Below are positions 36,266-47,494 of a stretch of 64,000 nt of DNA, piece by piece. The stretch lies in assembly GCF_011927825.1 (NCBI RefSeq), contig NZ_JAATJI010000001.1, positions 1,364,001 to 1,428,000 on the forward strand, given 5' to 3'. Under the pieces are notes generated by a model. It searched no databases. It was given only the letters and a program-made list of their open reading frames with translations, and was not told where the DNA came from. How positions within the stretch are numbered: the stretch's first letter is position 1; each line of letters opens with the position of its first letter. This stretch comes from Polymorphobacter fuscus. Lineage in GTDB: Bacteria > Pseudomonadota > Alphaproteobacteria > Sphingomonadales > Sphingomonadaceae. The position numbers and the translations under genes were made by a program.

Positions 36266-37273
36266 TCAGCGCAGCAACGGCTGCGGCAGCTCCATCGGCA
36301 CGCCGGCACTCGCGGCCACCGCTTCGGTCCAGACCACCACCTTGTCGATCTCGTCGGCATGGCCGCTCGTGCCCTGGACCTGCTCGTCGACGCGCTGCGC
36401 TGCACCGAACGCCCCGCCGAATTTTGAATGGCGGGTAAAGGCCGGCCCCTGCGCGATCTCCGCCGCATCGAGCGTCACGCCGAACAGCGTCGCCAACGCC
36501 GCCAACGTGGCCACCGGGTCCGTCATCAACCGCTCGGAATCGGCGGTTCGGACCCTGTCGCCGAACGTTTCGGCCATCCGCGCGAACAGTGCATGCTGCG
36601 CCAGCCAGCCGATGGCCGCCGCCTGCAAATCGGTCTGGCCCAGATAATCCTCCCCCGTGAAGCCGAAGGGATGCAGCCCTTCGCGCAGCTGCTTGACCAG
36701 CAGGTCACGCACCCACAACCGCCCGGTCATGCCCTTGCGCGCGATCGACGCCAGATACACGCGCAGCGGCGCGTACAGCAGCAGCGCGCGCGCCGCGGGC
36801 CGCATCGTCATCATCCCCGGCGCCAGGCCGTTGGTGACATTGGAGGGCTTGACGATCACGGCTTCGCCGGCGCCCAGCGGCCGCGCCAGCAGCGTCAGCC
36901 CGGCATCGAGAACCGGCGCGATCTGCGCAGCCGAGCCGCCGCGATGCTGCCAGCCGACAAGGTCGTTGAGCAGCACCGGCTCCTTGATCCCCATCGCCGC
37001 GCCCGGAACATCGAAGGCGCGCGCGAGAACGGTCGAACAGCAAAAGGCCGAATGAAAGATGAAGTGCAAAGGCCCCGTTGCCGGCGCCGCCGCCAGCGCA
37101 TCCGAACGCCGCACCGCCGTCGGCACTGCCACCCCCAGATAATCGTCGGTCAGGAAGGTCGCGGCGCGATGGTCGTCACGCGACAACCGCCGGAACTGAA
37201 AGGCATCATGACCGGGGTCATAGCGGTGGGCAAACCACAGGGGGTCGCGCACGATGGCAGCGGGACTTGTCAT
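36266..37273 (-). CDS. Sulfotransferase-like P-loop protein
   Basis: Encodes 335 residues. The N-terminal third ends in FIFHSAFCCSTVLARAF, which resembles the PAPS-binding P-loop of sulfotransferases (HSxFxxSTxLA). Later parts include VGDRVRTADSERLM and a C-terminal region without clear motif. Such proteins flank TonB receptors with 2OG hydroxylase genes. It is convergent with the receptor gene. The name sulfotransferase is inferred from the P-loop alone; the substrate, and even catalytic activity, are not shown. Confidence 0.6.
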   Translation of the reverse strand: MTSPAAIVRDPLWFAHRYDPGHDAFQFRRLSRDDHRAATFLTDDYLGVAVPTAVRRSDALAAAPATGPLHFIFHSAFCCSTVLARAFDVPGAAMGIKEPVLLNDLVGWQHRGGSAAQIAPVLDAGLTLLARPLGAGEAVIVKPSNVTNGLAPGMMTMRPAARALLLYAPLRVYLASIARKGMTGRLWVRDLLVKQLREGLHPFGFTGEDYLGQTDLQAAAIGWLAQHALFARMAETFGDRVRTADSERLMTDPVATLAALATLFGVTLDAAEIAQGPAFTRHSKFGGAFGAAQRVDEQVQGTSGHADEIDKVVVWTEAVAASAGVPMELPQPLLR

Positions 37274-37396
37274 CGGCGCATTTGGCCACCCTGTTCCATC
37301 GGCGCAACCCCGGCCGATCGTTACGGCGCGTTCACCTCTTGCCGATACCGACTGCCGCTGATATTTTGCGCCGCAACATCATCCGAGGAAACCATC

Positions 37397-37660
37397 ATGC
37401 GCCTGATCGTCACCCTCTCGTTCCTGTCTCTGCTTGCCGCAAGTGCCGCCACAGCGCAGACCCCGGCCCCGGTGGTCGCCGGCGCCACGACCGACAAGAA
37501 CCAGGAGATCGTCTGCCGCAAGGAAAAGGAAACCGGCAGCCTGGTGAAGTCGAAGAAGACCTGCCACAGCCGCGCCCAATGGGCCTATATAGACGACGTC
37601 AACCAGAACCAGACGCGCACCATGGCCGATGAGATGCGCACCCGCTCCGGCGGCAACTGA
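37397..37660 (+). CDS. Small secreted two-cysteine protein (sphingomonad family)
   Basis: Encodes 87 residues. After a signal peptide (MRLIVTLSFLSLLAASAATAQ), the mature part has EIVCRKEKETGSLVKSKKTCHSRAQW, a pattern CRxExxxGSxxxxKKxCxxRAxW I associate with a short exported protein common in sphingomonads. The paired cysteines probably form a disulfide. Function is unknown. The ATG at 37397 is followed by the typical leader. It converges on clpB. Confidence 0.7.
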   Translation: MRLIVTLSFLSLLAASAATAQTPAPVVAGATTDKNQEIVCRKEKETGSLVKSKKTCHSRAQWAYIDDVNQNQTRTMADEMRTRSGGN

Positions 37661-37671
37661 GGCTCCGGCGC

Positions 37672-40248
<2,577 letters not shown>

Positions 40249-40339
40249 GGGTCTGGGAACTCCGTTCGGCCCCGATATGGTGTGGCAATTGCACAACACA
40301 AGAGTGGCTTGCCTCGGGGCGCGGCGGCTCCGCGCCGCC

Positions 40340-41263
40340 TCACCGCCGCAACGAGAATCGCACCTTGCGATCGTGGAAATCGAGCGAGACGCGCTTGAAC
40401 GCCTTCAACAGATCGCTGCCCAGGAACAGCGCCGGCTGGTTGGCGAGACCGAACAGCGCGAACGGCGGCGCATCGGCGAAGGCGACGGTGACATTGTCGA
40501 GATAGATGCCGCCGATGCGGATGCGCGGCACCGTCACCGCCTCGGCCAACAGTGTCTGCCCGGTCACGCTGACCAGCGTCACCACCCGGTCCTCGCGGCG
40601 CGCCGACTCGCCGAGCAGCTTGCGGCGCAGCGCCATGTTGCCCAGCGTCACTTCCGAGCCCGTGTCGATGACCGCGCTCAACCGCTGGTTGTCGATGCTG
40701 GCCTGGGTGATGATCAGCTGGCCCTTGCGCAGCCGCGCCGTCACCACGACGTCGGCGGCCTCGCGCGGCGGCAACGGCGTGCGCGAATCCTGCACGGTGA
40801 TCGTGCGCGCGTCGAAATCGAGCAGCAACCGCTGGTCGGCGAGCGCGTCGATGCCGATCAGCCCCTGCGCCCCCAGGTCACGCTCGCTGAGCGCCGGCGC
40901 GCGGATCGGCCCGACTTCGGACCGGCCGATCAGCAGCCGGTCGATCGTCACGCTGGCCACCACCGCGGTGCCGGCCATGCCCTGCACCCGCAGCGCATCC
41001 TCCACCGGCAGGTCGAGCTGGGCCGCCAGGGCCGCACCCACCACGGATCGGTCGGCACCGCTGTCGACAAGGAAGCGGAACGGCCCCTGGTCGTTGATCC
41101 GCACATCGATGAACAGCCGGTTGCGTCGCTGCTCGGCGTCGATCTCCTCGCCGCTGATTTCCAGATTGTCGTCGATCGTCGCGTTGGGGATGACCGGTGG
41201 CAGTTGCCGGGCGGCCGCAGGTGTCGCCCCGATGACGATCAGACACAGAAACAGACGCAACAT
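40340..41263 (-). CDS. Two-lobed retropepsin-like aspartic protease, exported
   Basis: Encodes 307 residues. A signal peptide ([18 protein letters not shown]) leads to two repeats with an aspartic-protease flap: [10 protein letters not shown] (about residues 64-73) and [10 protein letters not shown] (about 196-205), each followed by a beta-hairpin and a I-G-I/L core (IGIDAL, LGSDLL). One chain with two retropepsin-like halves is found in bacterial families such as those with PF13650/PF13975. Expected place is the periplasm. Its target is unknown. Near the stop codon, GC-rich hairpin sequence occurs (40318-40342). Confidence 0.85.
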   Translation of the reverse strand: MLRLFLCLIVIGATPAAARQLPPVIPNATIDDNLEISGEEIDAEQRRNRLFIDVRINDQGPFRFLVDSGADRSVVGAALAAQLDLPVEDALRVQGMAGTAVVASVTIDRLLIGRSEVGPIRAPALSERDLGAQGLIGIDALADQRLLLDFDARTITVQDSRTPLPPREAADVVVTARLRKGQLIITQASIDNQRLSAVIDTGSEVTLGNMALRRKLLGESARREDRVVTLVSVTGQTLLAEAVTVPRIRIGGIYLDNVTVAFADAPPFALFGLANQPALFLGSDLLKAFKRVSLDFHDRKVRFSLRR

Positions 41264-41311
41264 GCGCGCTTCGATGCGTCAGTCGTGTCGCCGGTGCAAG
41301 TCAGACCCACT

Positions 41312-41860
41312 TCAACGCGGGTGCGCTGCCCGCCACTCGGTCACGCCGGCCAGCATTTCCTCGACATGATGCTGCGCCGACAGGTTCGAATAAACCGTGC
41401 TGATGCGGCCATCGGTGCCGATGACATAGGAGGTGCGGTTGGAATGGCCCGGGAACAGCGCCATCGTCGCGTCATAGGCCTTGGCGATCCTCAGCTTGGG
41501 GTCGCCGGCGACCGGGAATTTCGACCGGCATTCGGACTTGGAAAATTCGGCGATGCGATCGATGTTGCCGGCGGTGACGCCGATCAGCGTGGCGCCCATC
41601 CTGTTGAACTTGTCGGCGGCTTCGGCGAAATTATGCGCCTCGATGGTGCAGCCCGAAGTGAAGGCGGCGGGAAAGAAATACAGCACCACCGGGCCCTTTT
41701 TCAACGCTTCGGCGAGATGGAATTTGAACGGCGCGCCGCCCAGCGCGCCTTCGGCACGAAAATCCGGCGCCGGCGCACCCACGGCAAGCGCGGCCATCGC
41801 CGGCGTGGCCGCCAACGCAGCCACGGCAAATGCGGCGGCAACAATTTTGGTCAGCGTCAT
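41312..41860 (-). CDS. Exported peroxiredoxin (AhpC/TSA, BCP-like)
   Basis: Encodes 182 residues. The N-terminus [24 protein letters not shown] is a signal peptide, so the enzyme is likely periplasmic. [20 protein letters not shown] carries the peroxidatic cysteine (SGCT), in the position of BCP-type proteins. It reduces peroxides. A second cysteine in SECRSKF could resolve the disulfide. It shares no evident operon with neighbours and is divergent from phaA. Confidence 0.9.
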   Translation of the reverse strand: MTLTKIVAAAFAVAALAATPAMAALAVGAPAPDFRAEGALGGAPFKFHLAEALKKGPVVLYFFPAAFTSGCTIEAHNFAEAADKFNRMGATLIGVTAGNIDRIAEFSKSECRSKFPVAGDPKLRIAKAYDATMALFPGHSNRTSYVIGTDGRISTVYSNLSAQHHVEEMLAGVTEWRAAHPR

Positions 41861-41999
41861 GGTTCGTCCCCTTTGTCCGGCGTGGCGGCGACCATGGCGC
41901 GGGGTCGGCGCTTTGGCCAGCCCTGCCCCGCGCGTGCGACGCTCTGGCGTTTCGCCGGGTCACCGCCTAAATGTTGCCGGCAGCCATTGGAGCCTCGCC

Positions 42000-43172
42000 A
42001 TGACCGGAACCGTCATCACCGCCGCCCGCCGCACGCCCGTCGGCAGCTTCATGGGCGCCTTCGCCAATGTGCCCGCGCATGAACTCGGCCGCACCGTCAT
42101 CGCCGCCGTGCTCGCCGATGCCGGCGTATCGGCCGACGAAATCGACGAGGTCATCCTCGGCCAGGTGCTGACCGCCGGCCATGGCCAGAACCCGGCGCGC
42201 CAGGCCAGCATCGCCGCCGGCGTATCCGAATCGACCCCGGCCTGGGGCGTCAACCAGGTCTGCGGGTCGGGGCTCCGCGCCGTCGCGCTCGCGTCGCAGG
42301 CGATCCAGTCGGGCGATGCCGAAATCATCGTCGCCGGCGGCCAGGAATCGATGAGCCTCGCCATGCACGCCCAGAATTTGCGCGCCGGCACCAAGATGGG
42401 CGCCATCGAGCTCGTCGACACGATGATCAAGGACGGACTGTGGGACGCCTTCAACGGCTATCACATGGGCATTACTGCCGAAAATGTGGCGGAACGCTAC
42501 CAGATCGGCCGTGCCGCGCAGGACGCGTTTGCCGTTGCCAGCCAGAACAAGGCGAGCGCCGCACGCAGCGAAGGCCGTTTTGCCGGCCAGATCGCTCCGG
42601 TGACGGTCAAGGGCCGCAAGGGCGACACCATCGTCGATACCGACGAATATATCCGTGACGGCGTCACCATCGACAGCGTCAGCGGCCTGCGGGGCGCCTT
42701 CAAGAAGGACGGCAGCGTCACCGCCGCCAATGCCTCGGGCCTCAACGATGGCGCCGCGGCGCTGGTGGTGATGAGCGAGGCGGCCGCTGCCCGTCGCAAC
42801 ACGCCGGTGCTGGCCCGGATCGCCAGCTGGGCCTCCGTCGGCGTCGATCCCGCCTATATGGGCATCGGCCCGGTTCCGGCGTCGAAGAAGGCGCTCGAAA
42901 AGGCCGGCTGGAGTGTCGGCGATCTCGACCTCATCGAAGCCAACGAAGCCTTTGCCGCACAGGCATTGGCGGTCGGGCAAGAGCTCGGGCTCGACCCGGC
43001 CAAGGTCAACGTCAACGGCGGGGCCATCGCCATCGGCCACCCGATCGGCGCCTCGGGCGCGCGCGTGCTGACGACGCTGATCCACGAAATGATCCGCCGC
43101 GACGTCCGCCGCGGGCTTGCGACCCTGTGCATCGGCGGCGGCATGGGGATCGCGATCTGCGTCGAACGCTGA
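42000..43172 (+). CDS. phaA: Acetyl-CoA C-acetyltransferase (beta-ketothiolase)
   Basis: Encodes 390 residues with [10 protein letters not shown] (nucleophile Cys88), [20 protein letters not shown] ([17 protein letters not shown]), [25 protein letters not shown] and CIGGGMGIA (the second active Cys). Condenses two acetyl-CoA to acetoacetyl-CoA for polyhydroxybutyrate or for other pathways. The ATG at 42000 gives [15 protein letters not shown], the family start. The partner phaB is at 6738-7460; phaA could equally be called atoB. Confidence 0.92.
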   Translation: MTGTVITAARRTPVGSFMGAFANVPAHELGRTVIAAVLADAGVSADEIDEVILGQVLTAGHGQNPARQASIAAGVSESTPAWGVNQVCGSGLRAVALASQAIQSGDAEIIVAGGQESMSLAMHAQNLRAGTKMGAIELVDTMIKDGLWDAFNGYHMGITAENVAERYQIGRAAQDAFAVASQNKASAARSEGRFAGQIAPVTVKGRKGDTIVDTDEYIRDGVTIDSVSGLRGAFKKDGSVTAANASGLNDGAAALVVMSEAAAARRNTPVLARIASWASVGVDPAYMGIGPVPASKKALEKAGWSVGDLDLIEANEAFAAQALAVGQELGLDPAKVNVNGGAIAIGHPIGASGARVLTTLIHEMIRRDVRRGLATLCIGGGMGIAICVER

Positions 43173-43185
43173 CGGCCGCGCCGCC

Positions 43186-43734
43186 ATGACGCCGGCCCGG
43201 CCGAAGGAGGATGACGCGCCACTCGCCCGGCTGTTGTCGGGCGGCGCCCACAACCGGCTGCTCATCCTCGGCGATCCGCCGGCCGGGCTGGCGCTCGGCG
43301 ATACCAGCCCGTTCGACCAGGTCGGGCGCATCCTGCTGCCGGATCAGGCCTCGACGGCGTTCGCTGGCTTGCCCCACGCCGTCGCCGCGCCCCGGTGCCT
43401 GCCCTTCGTCGAGGCGCTGTTCGACCGGCTGCTGGTCACCACCCCGCTCCCCGCCGCCGACGCCCGCGCCGAACTGCGCGAACTCTGGCGCATCCTCTGC
43501 CCCGCCGCGCTGATCGTGTTCGTCGTGAAGGCGCGCCGCCCCTGGCAACTCGCATCGCCCGGCTGGCTGGAGGACGACCTGCGATCGCAGCTCGAAGACG
43601 CCATGTTCGAACCACTTGATTGGCGCATCGAAACCATCCCCGACCGCCACCACCTCATCCTCGCCGGCAAAACCGACGGCCTCCGCCCCGCCCCCATCGG
43701 CACCGCCCAGATCACGCAGACCGCAACGGCCTGA
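43186..43734 (+). CDS. Methyltransferase-like small protein
   Basis: Encodes 182 residues. It contains [16 protein letters not shown] and a C-terminal [32 protein letters not shown], which read like the last parts of a Class-I SAM-dependent methyltransferase, including the block where the G-x-x-x-x-x hub is degenerate. The N-terminal glycine motif is weak, so catalysis is uncertain. It follows phaA by 13 bp on the same strand. Its 3' end is the left chromosome flank of the island; the stop lies in a short GGCC-TGAA-GGCC repeat (43729-43740). Confidence 0.6.
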   Translation: MTPARPKEDDAPLARLLSGGAHNRLLILGDPPAGLALGDTSPFDQVGRILLPDQASTAFAGLPHAVAAPRCLPFVEALFDRLLVTTPLPAADARAELRELWRILCPAALIVFVVKARRPWQLASPGWLEDDLRSQLEDAMFEPLDWRIETIPDRHHLILAGKTDGLRPAPIGTAQITQTATA

Positions 43735-43773
43735 AGGCCACCCCGCCGCCACAGGGCACGGCCTTTGTCAGGG

Positions 43774-43791
43774 CGGTCACACCTTACGCAC
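43774..43791 (+). repeat. attL-like 18-bp core (left end)
   Basis: Sequence CGGTCACACCTTACGCAC, identical to the copy at 58019. It lies 39 bp after the methyltransferase-like stop and immediately before int1 by about 50 bp. It overlaps the terminator-like hairpin GCACT-TTC-AGTGC with six T (43788-43806). It is not part of a recognisable tRNA. Confidence 0.88.
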
Positions 43792-43806
43792 TTTCAGTGC
43801 TTTTTT
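43788..43806 (+). terminator. Weak terminator-like hairpin within the left island end
   Basis: GCACT / AGTGC arms with a TTC loop, followed by TTTTTT. The stem is only five pairs. It could end transcription from the upstream methyltransferase-like gene and insulate the recombinases. The final part of the left arm belongs to the att core. Confidence 0.5.
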
Positions 43807-43842
43807 GCCTTTTTATCAATATGATAGAAGGCGTATTTTACC

Positions 43843-45237
43843 ATGAGAAAGCACGGAAAATCACCCGAATCGACTCAAAAACTTCGCAACTTCAACGCCT
43901 TGAAATCCAAAAGCGATAGTTATCCACAGGCAAATAAATCTGTCATCGTCGGCAACCCATTTGCTTCCGTGTTCGGAGACGATGCTATGGATAACGCACG
44001 TTCTAAAAGAATTGGTCGTACAACTGGAAAGTCCAAACATAGATCTATGTTTGGCGAACTCTTGCGTCAAGCGCAAATACCTGTCGATAAACAAAAAATC
44101 AGCGTTCCGGCGAAACCCGTTGAATCGATCTTTTGGGACAGTGAGTTGCCGGGATTCGGCGTTCGCGCCTATGCGACCGGCCGCCGGGTGTATTTCGTGC
44201 AGTACCGCGAGCGCGGGAGGACAAGGCGGCGGACGATCGCGGCGGTGGAGGAGATCGAGGCTCGCACCGCACGTCGCCGCGCCCGCAAAATCCTGAGTGA
44301 GGTCTCTATCGGCCTCGGGGTGGAAGATCCGTTCAAGGTCGTCACCGATACGAGCGCAATGCGCTTTGCAGACCTCGTTCCGCTCTATCTTGCCGCTGAG
44401 GAGCGGCGCTGGAAGGAATCAACCCGCAGAACCACCCGCAGGATGATCGACAAAATCTTCGTTCCCGAGTTCGGCGCGACCGCCGTCTGCGACATCAATC
44501 GCGAAATGGTGCTCAACTGGTTCGACAATATGAGCGATCGACCAGGTCTCGCCAACCGTGGCATGCCGGTGCTGTCAGGTATGATGAAATTTGCCGAGAC
44601 GCTGAAACTGCGCCCGCGCCAATCGAACCCGTGCCGCAACATCACGCGGTACAAGGCAAACAACCGCATTCGCTTCCTCTCGATCGACGAGCTGGCACGG
44701 CTTGGCGAAACGCTTGATCACTTCGAGGACGAGCACCCCGAGGCCTGCAACGTCATTCGGCTGCTGCTGCTAACTGGCGCCCGTTCGGACGAAATCGAGG
44801 GGTTGGAGCCTGATGAGGTCGATGATGGGTTCTTCCATTTGAAGGACAGCAAAACCGGGCCGCGACCCGTCTACATCGGCACGGCAACCCAGGCCGTCAT
44901 CAATCGCGTGCCGATCAACCAGAGGGCACCTTGGATATTCAAAAAGGCCGATAGCTCCGAGCATTTTGAAATGCCGCAGTTCGTCTGGAATGCCATCCGA
45001 AAGCGGGCGAGGCTGGAGGACTTCCGGCTTCACGACCTTCGGCACACCTTCGCCAGCTATGCTGTCATGAACGGTGTCAGCATGCCGACGATCAGCCGGT
45101 TGTTGGGCCACGGCGTTCTCGAAAGCACCGAGCGCTATGCTCACCTCAGCGATAGCAGCGTGCGCGCCGCTGCCGGCCGCGTCGTAGGCCATATGGCCCG
45201 CGCCACCGGCTTTGAAGCGAAGGGAGCCGGCAAATGA
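43843..45237 (+). CDS. Tyrosine recombinase (integrase) 1 of the tandem pair
   Basis: Encodes 464 residues. The first 85 residues are AT-rich in DNA and not like the rest; then FWDSELPGFGVRAYATGRRVYFVQYRERGRTRRRTI is an arm-type DNA-binding (Arm-DNA-bind_3/DUF4102) domain. The catalytic domain has the full set: TGARSDEI (Arg about 314), DSKTGPRP (Lys), HDLRHTFA (His about 397, Arg about 400), LLGHG (His about 423) and ERYAHL (nucleophile Tyr about 432). It should integrate and excise at the 18-bp core. ATG 43843 is tentative; 43985 is the alternative. The stop overlaps the second recombinase start as ATGA. Confidence 0.9.
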   Translation: MRKHGKSPESTQKLRNFNALKSKSDSYPQANKSVIVGNPFASVFGDDAMDNARSKRIGRTTGKSKHRSMFGELLRQAQIPVDKQKISVPAKPVESIFWDSELPGFGVRAYATGRRVYFVQYRERGRTRRRTIAAVEEIEARTARRRARKILSEVSIGLGVEDPFKVVTDTSAMRFADLVPLYLAAEERRWKESTRRTTRRMIDKIFVPEFGATAVCDINREMVLNWFDNMSDRPGLANRGMPVLSGMMKFAETLKLRPRQSNPCRNITRYKANNRIRFLSIDELARLGETLDHFEDEHPEACNVIRLLLLTGARSDEIEGLEPDEVDDGFFHLKDSKTGPRPVYIGTATQAVINRVPINQRAPWIFKKADSSEHFEMPQFVWNAIRKRARLEDFRLHDLRHTFASYAVMNGVSMPTISRLLGHGVLESTERYAHLSDSSVRAAAGRVVGHMARATGFEAKGAGK

Positions 45238-46457
45238 GCGAACTGCTATTCCCGCCGGCGACCAAGCTCGCCACCCGCCGCTTCCCGCGCCGCGACCTCT
45301 ACCCGCTAATCAAGGATGACCGCGTTGTCTGGGACCAGACGCTACCGGGCTTTGGCCTGCGCTTTCACGCCAGTGGCCGGCGCACCTGGATCGTCTTCAC
45401 ACGTATCCGGGGTGTCGTCAGCAAGATCCATCTTGGCAACGCCGCTGTCGTCACCGAGGCGGAGGCGCGCGGCAAGGCGCAGCTGCTGATCCTTGAAGCA
45501 AAGGTGCGGCGCGACCCGTTGGCACGGCGCAAGCAGGCGCGCGCGACACCGCAGTTCCACGAGTTTTGCGCGACGTACTGGCGGCGATGGGCGGTCAAAT
45601 GGAAGCCGCGCACGATCAAGGCGAACGACGTTTATCGCGACACCCAGCTCTTGCCGACATTCGGTAAGCTGTTCCTCGACCAGATCGACGAGGAGGTCGT
45701 GCTGGCATGGTTCGTCAAATACACCGAGACATCACCGGGCGGCGCCAACCGGGCACTCGGCATGCTGTCGCACATGTTCCGCAAAGCCGAAGACTGGGGC
45801 GTGCTGCCACCGCATTCGAACCCATGCCCGGCGATCAAGCATAACCCTCGCCGCAAATTTGAACGGTATCTTAGCGAGGCTGAACTCAAGCGCGTCGGCG
45901 CCACGCTCGACAAGTTGGAGAAAACGAAGCCGTTGCATGTCGGCGCGATCAGGATGTTCCTGTACACCGGATGCCGACGCAACGAGATCCTCAGCTTGCG
46001 ATGGGAGGATGTCGTCGGGCGCTACATGCACCTTTACGACAGCAAGACCGGCCCCCGGCAGATCGACCTTGCTGATGCCGCCCAGGAGACGTTGCGACGC
46101 ATACCGCGCCTTCGCGGCAACCCTTGGGTCTTTCCGGCACGCTGCAGGAAGGACGGGCACACGAAATCGGTTATCAACTTTTGGCGCAAGGAGGTCCTGG
46201 CGCCGAACGGCATTCCGCCGCTTCGCCTCCATGACATCCGCCATACCTTCGCCAGCCACGCGGCGTTGGAAAGCGAGAACACGCCAACCATCGCCAGGCT
46301 GCTCGGTCACAGCCGCGTCAGAAACTCGGAGCGCTACATGCATCTCGGCGACAAGCCGGCCATCGAGGCGGCCGAAGTGGTAAGCGGGTTCCTCGCAGCA
46401 GCACTGGCCGGCAAGCCGATTCCGTTCGCCAATGAGGGTCGGCCTTTTACCCGGTGA
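45234..46457 (+). CDS. Tyrosine recombinase (integrase) 2 of the tandem pair
   Basis: Encodes 407 residues with the same two-domain plan: arm-type domain DQTLPGFGLRFHASGRRTWIVFTRIRGVVSKIHLG, then the catalytic domain with TGCRRNEILSL (Arg about 247), DSKTGPRQ (Lys), LHDIRHTFASH (His about 332, Arg about 335), LLGHS (His about 358) and ERYMHL (Tyr about 367). All catalytic residues are kept. It overlaps int1 by 4 bases. GC content is higher than in the beginning of int1. A tandem of two such integrases recalls bipartite and trio recombinase modules. Confidence 0.9.
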   Translation: MSELLFPPATKLATRRFPRRDLYPLIKDDRVVWDQTLPGFGLRFHASGRRTWIVFTRIRGVVSKIHLGNAAVVTEAEARGKAQLLILEAKVRRDPLARRKQARATPQFHEFCATYWRRWAVKWKPRTIKANDVYRDTQLLPTFGKLFLDQIDEEVVLAWFVKYTETSPGGANRALGMLSHMFRKAEDWGVLPPHSNPCPAIKHNPRRKFERYLSEAELKRVGATLDKLEKTKPLHVGAIRMFLYTGCRRNEILSLRWEDVVGRYMHLYDSKTGPRQIDLADAAQETLRRIPRLRGNPWVFPARCRKDGHTKSVINFWRKEVLAPNGIPPLRLHDIRHTFASHAALESENTPTIARLLGHSRVRNSERYMHLGDKPAIEAAEVVSGFLAAALAGKPIPFANEGRPFTR

Positions 46458-46511
46458 CGCGCATGGGCAGCGGCCGGCGACACAACCCGGCCGCTGCTTT
46501 ACCTATGCCCG

Positions 46512-46550
46512 TTGACATTCGCACCTTAAAAGGTGCATTGCAGGATATAA
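46512..46550 (+). promoter_or_regulatory. Promoter/operator of the toxin-antitoxin pair
   Basis: TTGACA at 46512-46517 could be a -35 box. The inverted repeat GCACCTT-AA-AAGGTGC (46521-46536) lies just after, and an AT-rich GGATATAAGG follows (46543-46552). No standard 17-bp spacing to a -10 box is seen. The repeat is a likely operator for the HigA-type antitoxin, which usually represses its operon. Confidence 0.6.
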
Positions 46551-46557
46551 GGTACAC

Positions 46558-46914
46558 ATGGTCATGGATGTGCCGCAACGGATCGAGGTCGTCTTTTACC
46601 GTTCGATGTCGGGCAACGAGCCCGTCCGCGAATGGCTGATCGATCTCCCCGAAGCCAACCGGCGCGCGGTCGGGCAAGACCTTCAGCGCGTCCAATATCG
46701 CTGGCCGGTCGGAATGCCGCTGGTCAGGCCGATGGGCAAAGGGCTGTTCGAGGTTCGAACGCCACTGCCCGACGGAACGACGGCACGGGTTTTGTTCTGC
46801 TTTCACGGCGGCGAAATCTACGCGCTCCACGCCTTCATCAAGAAGGCCCAGAAAACACCGGCGCCGGACCTGGAAACGGCCCGCAAACGTCAGAAGGAGG
46901 TTGAAAATGGCTGA
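46558..46914 (+). CDS. RelE/ParE superfamily toxin, HigB/Gp49 type
   Basis: Encodes 118 residues. RIEVVFYRSMSGNEPVREWLIDLPEANRR, WPVGMPLVRPMGKGLFEVRTPLPDGTTARVLFCFHGGEIYALHAFIKKAQKTPAPDLETARKRQKEV is the classic pattern of the Gp49-like (PF05973) family, ribosome-associated mRNA interferases. The antitoxin gene follows immediately and overlaps the stop. A toxin placed before the antitoxin is the higBA arrangement. The pair may stabilise the island. Confidence 0.92.
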   Translation: MVMDVPQRIEVVFYRSMSGNEPVREWLIDLPEANRRAVGQDLQRVQYRWPVGMPLVRPMGKGLFEVRTPLPDGTTARVLFCFHGGEIYALHAFIKKAQKTPAPDLETARKRQKEVENG

Positions 46915-47191
46915 CAACAAACACCGCGGCTCGACCCTCGACAGCTTCCTCGAAAACGAAGGTGTGCTGGCGGAATTTCAGGCGAAGGCAATCAAGGAGG
47001 TCATTGCCTGGCAGCTTGCCGACGCGATGAGGGAGAGGGGCCTGACCAAGACGCGCTTGGCGGCGCTGATGCACACGAGCCGCACGCAGGTCGACCGGGT
47101 GCTGGACCCGAATGACGGGAATGTGACGATCGAGACGTTGCAGAGGGCTGCGGCAATTGTAGGCCGGAGGGTGCAACTTGAGCTACTTTAG
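46907..47191 (+). CDS. HigA-type antitoxin, XRE/HTH family
   Basis: Encodes 94 residues. The HTH core is ERGLTKTRLAALMHTSRTQVDRVLDPNDGNVTIETLQRAAAIVGRRVQLEL, the pattern of Gp49-partner antitoxins. The ATG at 46907 is decided by the strong ribosome site AGAAGGAGG (46892-46900); it overlaps the toxin stop by 8 bases. It should bind and neutralise the toxin and repress the promoter at 46512-46550. Confidence 0.92.
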   Translation: MADNKHRGSTLDSFLENEGVLAEFQAKAIKEVIAWQLADAMRERGLTKTRLAALMHTSRTQVDRVLDPNDGNVTIETLQRAAAIVGRRVQLELL

Positions 47192-47261
47192 AGCGCCAAC
47201 GGCAGAATCTTGATCTCGAGCCAAGCTCCGCAAGCGAGCGCGTGCGCGATGGTTACCCACC

Positions 47262-47489
47262 TCAGCGTAGCTGCTGGATGGCGGCCTTGACCGCGTCCGT
47301 CCCGCAGGCGTGCGCGAATTCCATTTCGAGGCGAAGCCTCACTTTGGACGTGAGCCGATCCAACGTAAGCCCCGAGCTTCGCGGATGCTTCCGTACTTCA
47401 GCGAGCAGCCAGCCCACGACTTCTTCGAACTTCAGCGTCGCCGCCAGCATCTCGTCGATGTGCAGCACGCTGACCCGAAGCAGGTTCAC
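47262..47489 (-). pseudogene. 3' fragment (75 residues) continuing the HEPN-like gene in another frame
   Basis: GTG at 47489 would give VNLLRVSVLHIDEMLAATLKFEEVVGWLLAEVRKHPRS, ending in QQLR. In this same frame the sequence stays open back to a TAA near 47616, reading a protein-like LDFHTISGIPLTFELAIAVVNLL. So the upstream gene probably ran on through here before a frameshift near 47520-47600. As an alternative it is a separate short gene starting at the GTG. No family is recognised. Confidence 0.45.
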
Positions 47490-47494
47490 GACCG

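Noticed and set aside
43735..43842. tRNA or tmRNA gene at the island end as integration site
   Set aside because: The 18-bp core and flanks show no cloverleaf, TTC-loop or CCA end. The site is an intergenic terminator zone.
46544..46552. A canonical -10 box for the toxin-antitoxin promoter
   Set aside because: The spacing to TTGACA at 46512 is about 28 bp, too long for a sigma-70 promoter. The region is listed as promoter/operator without an exact -10 site.
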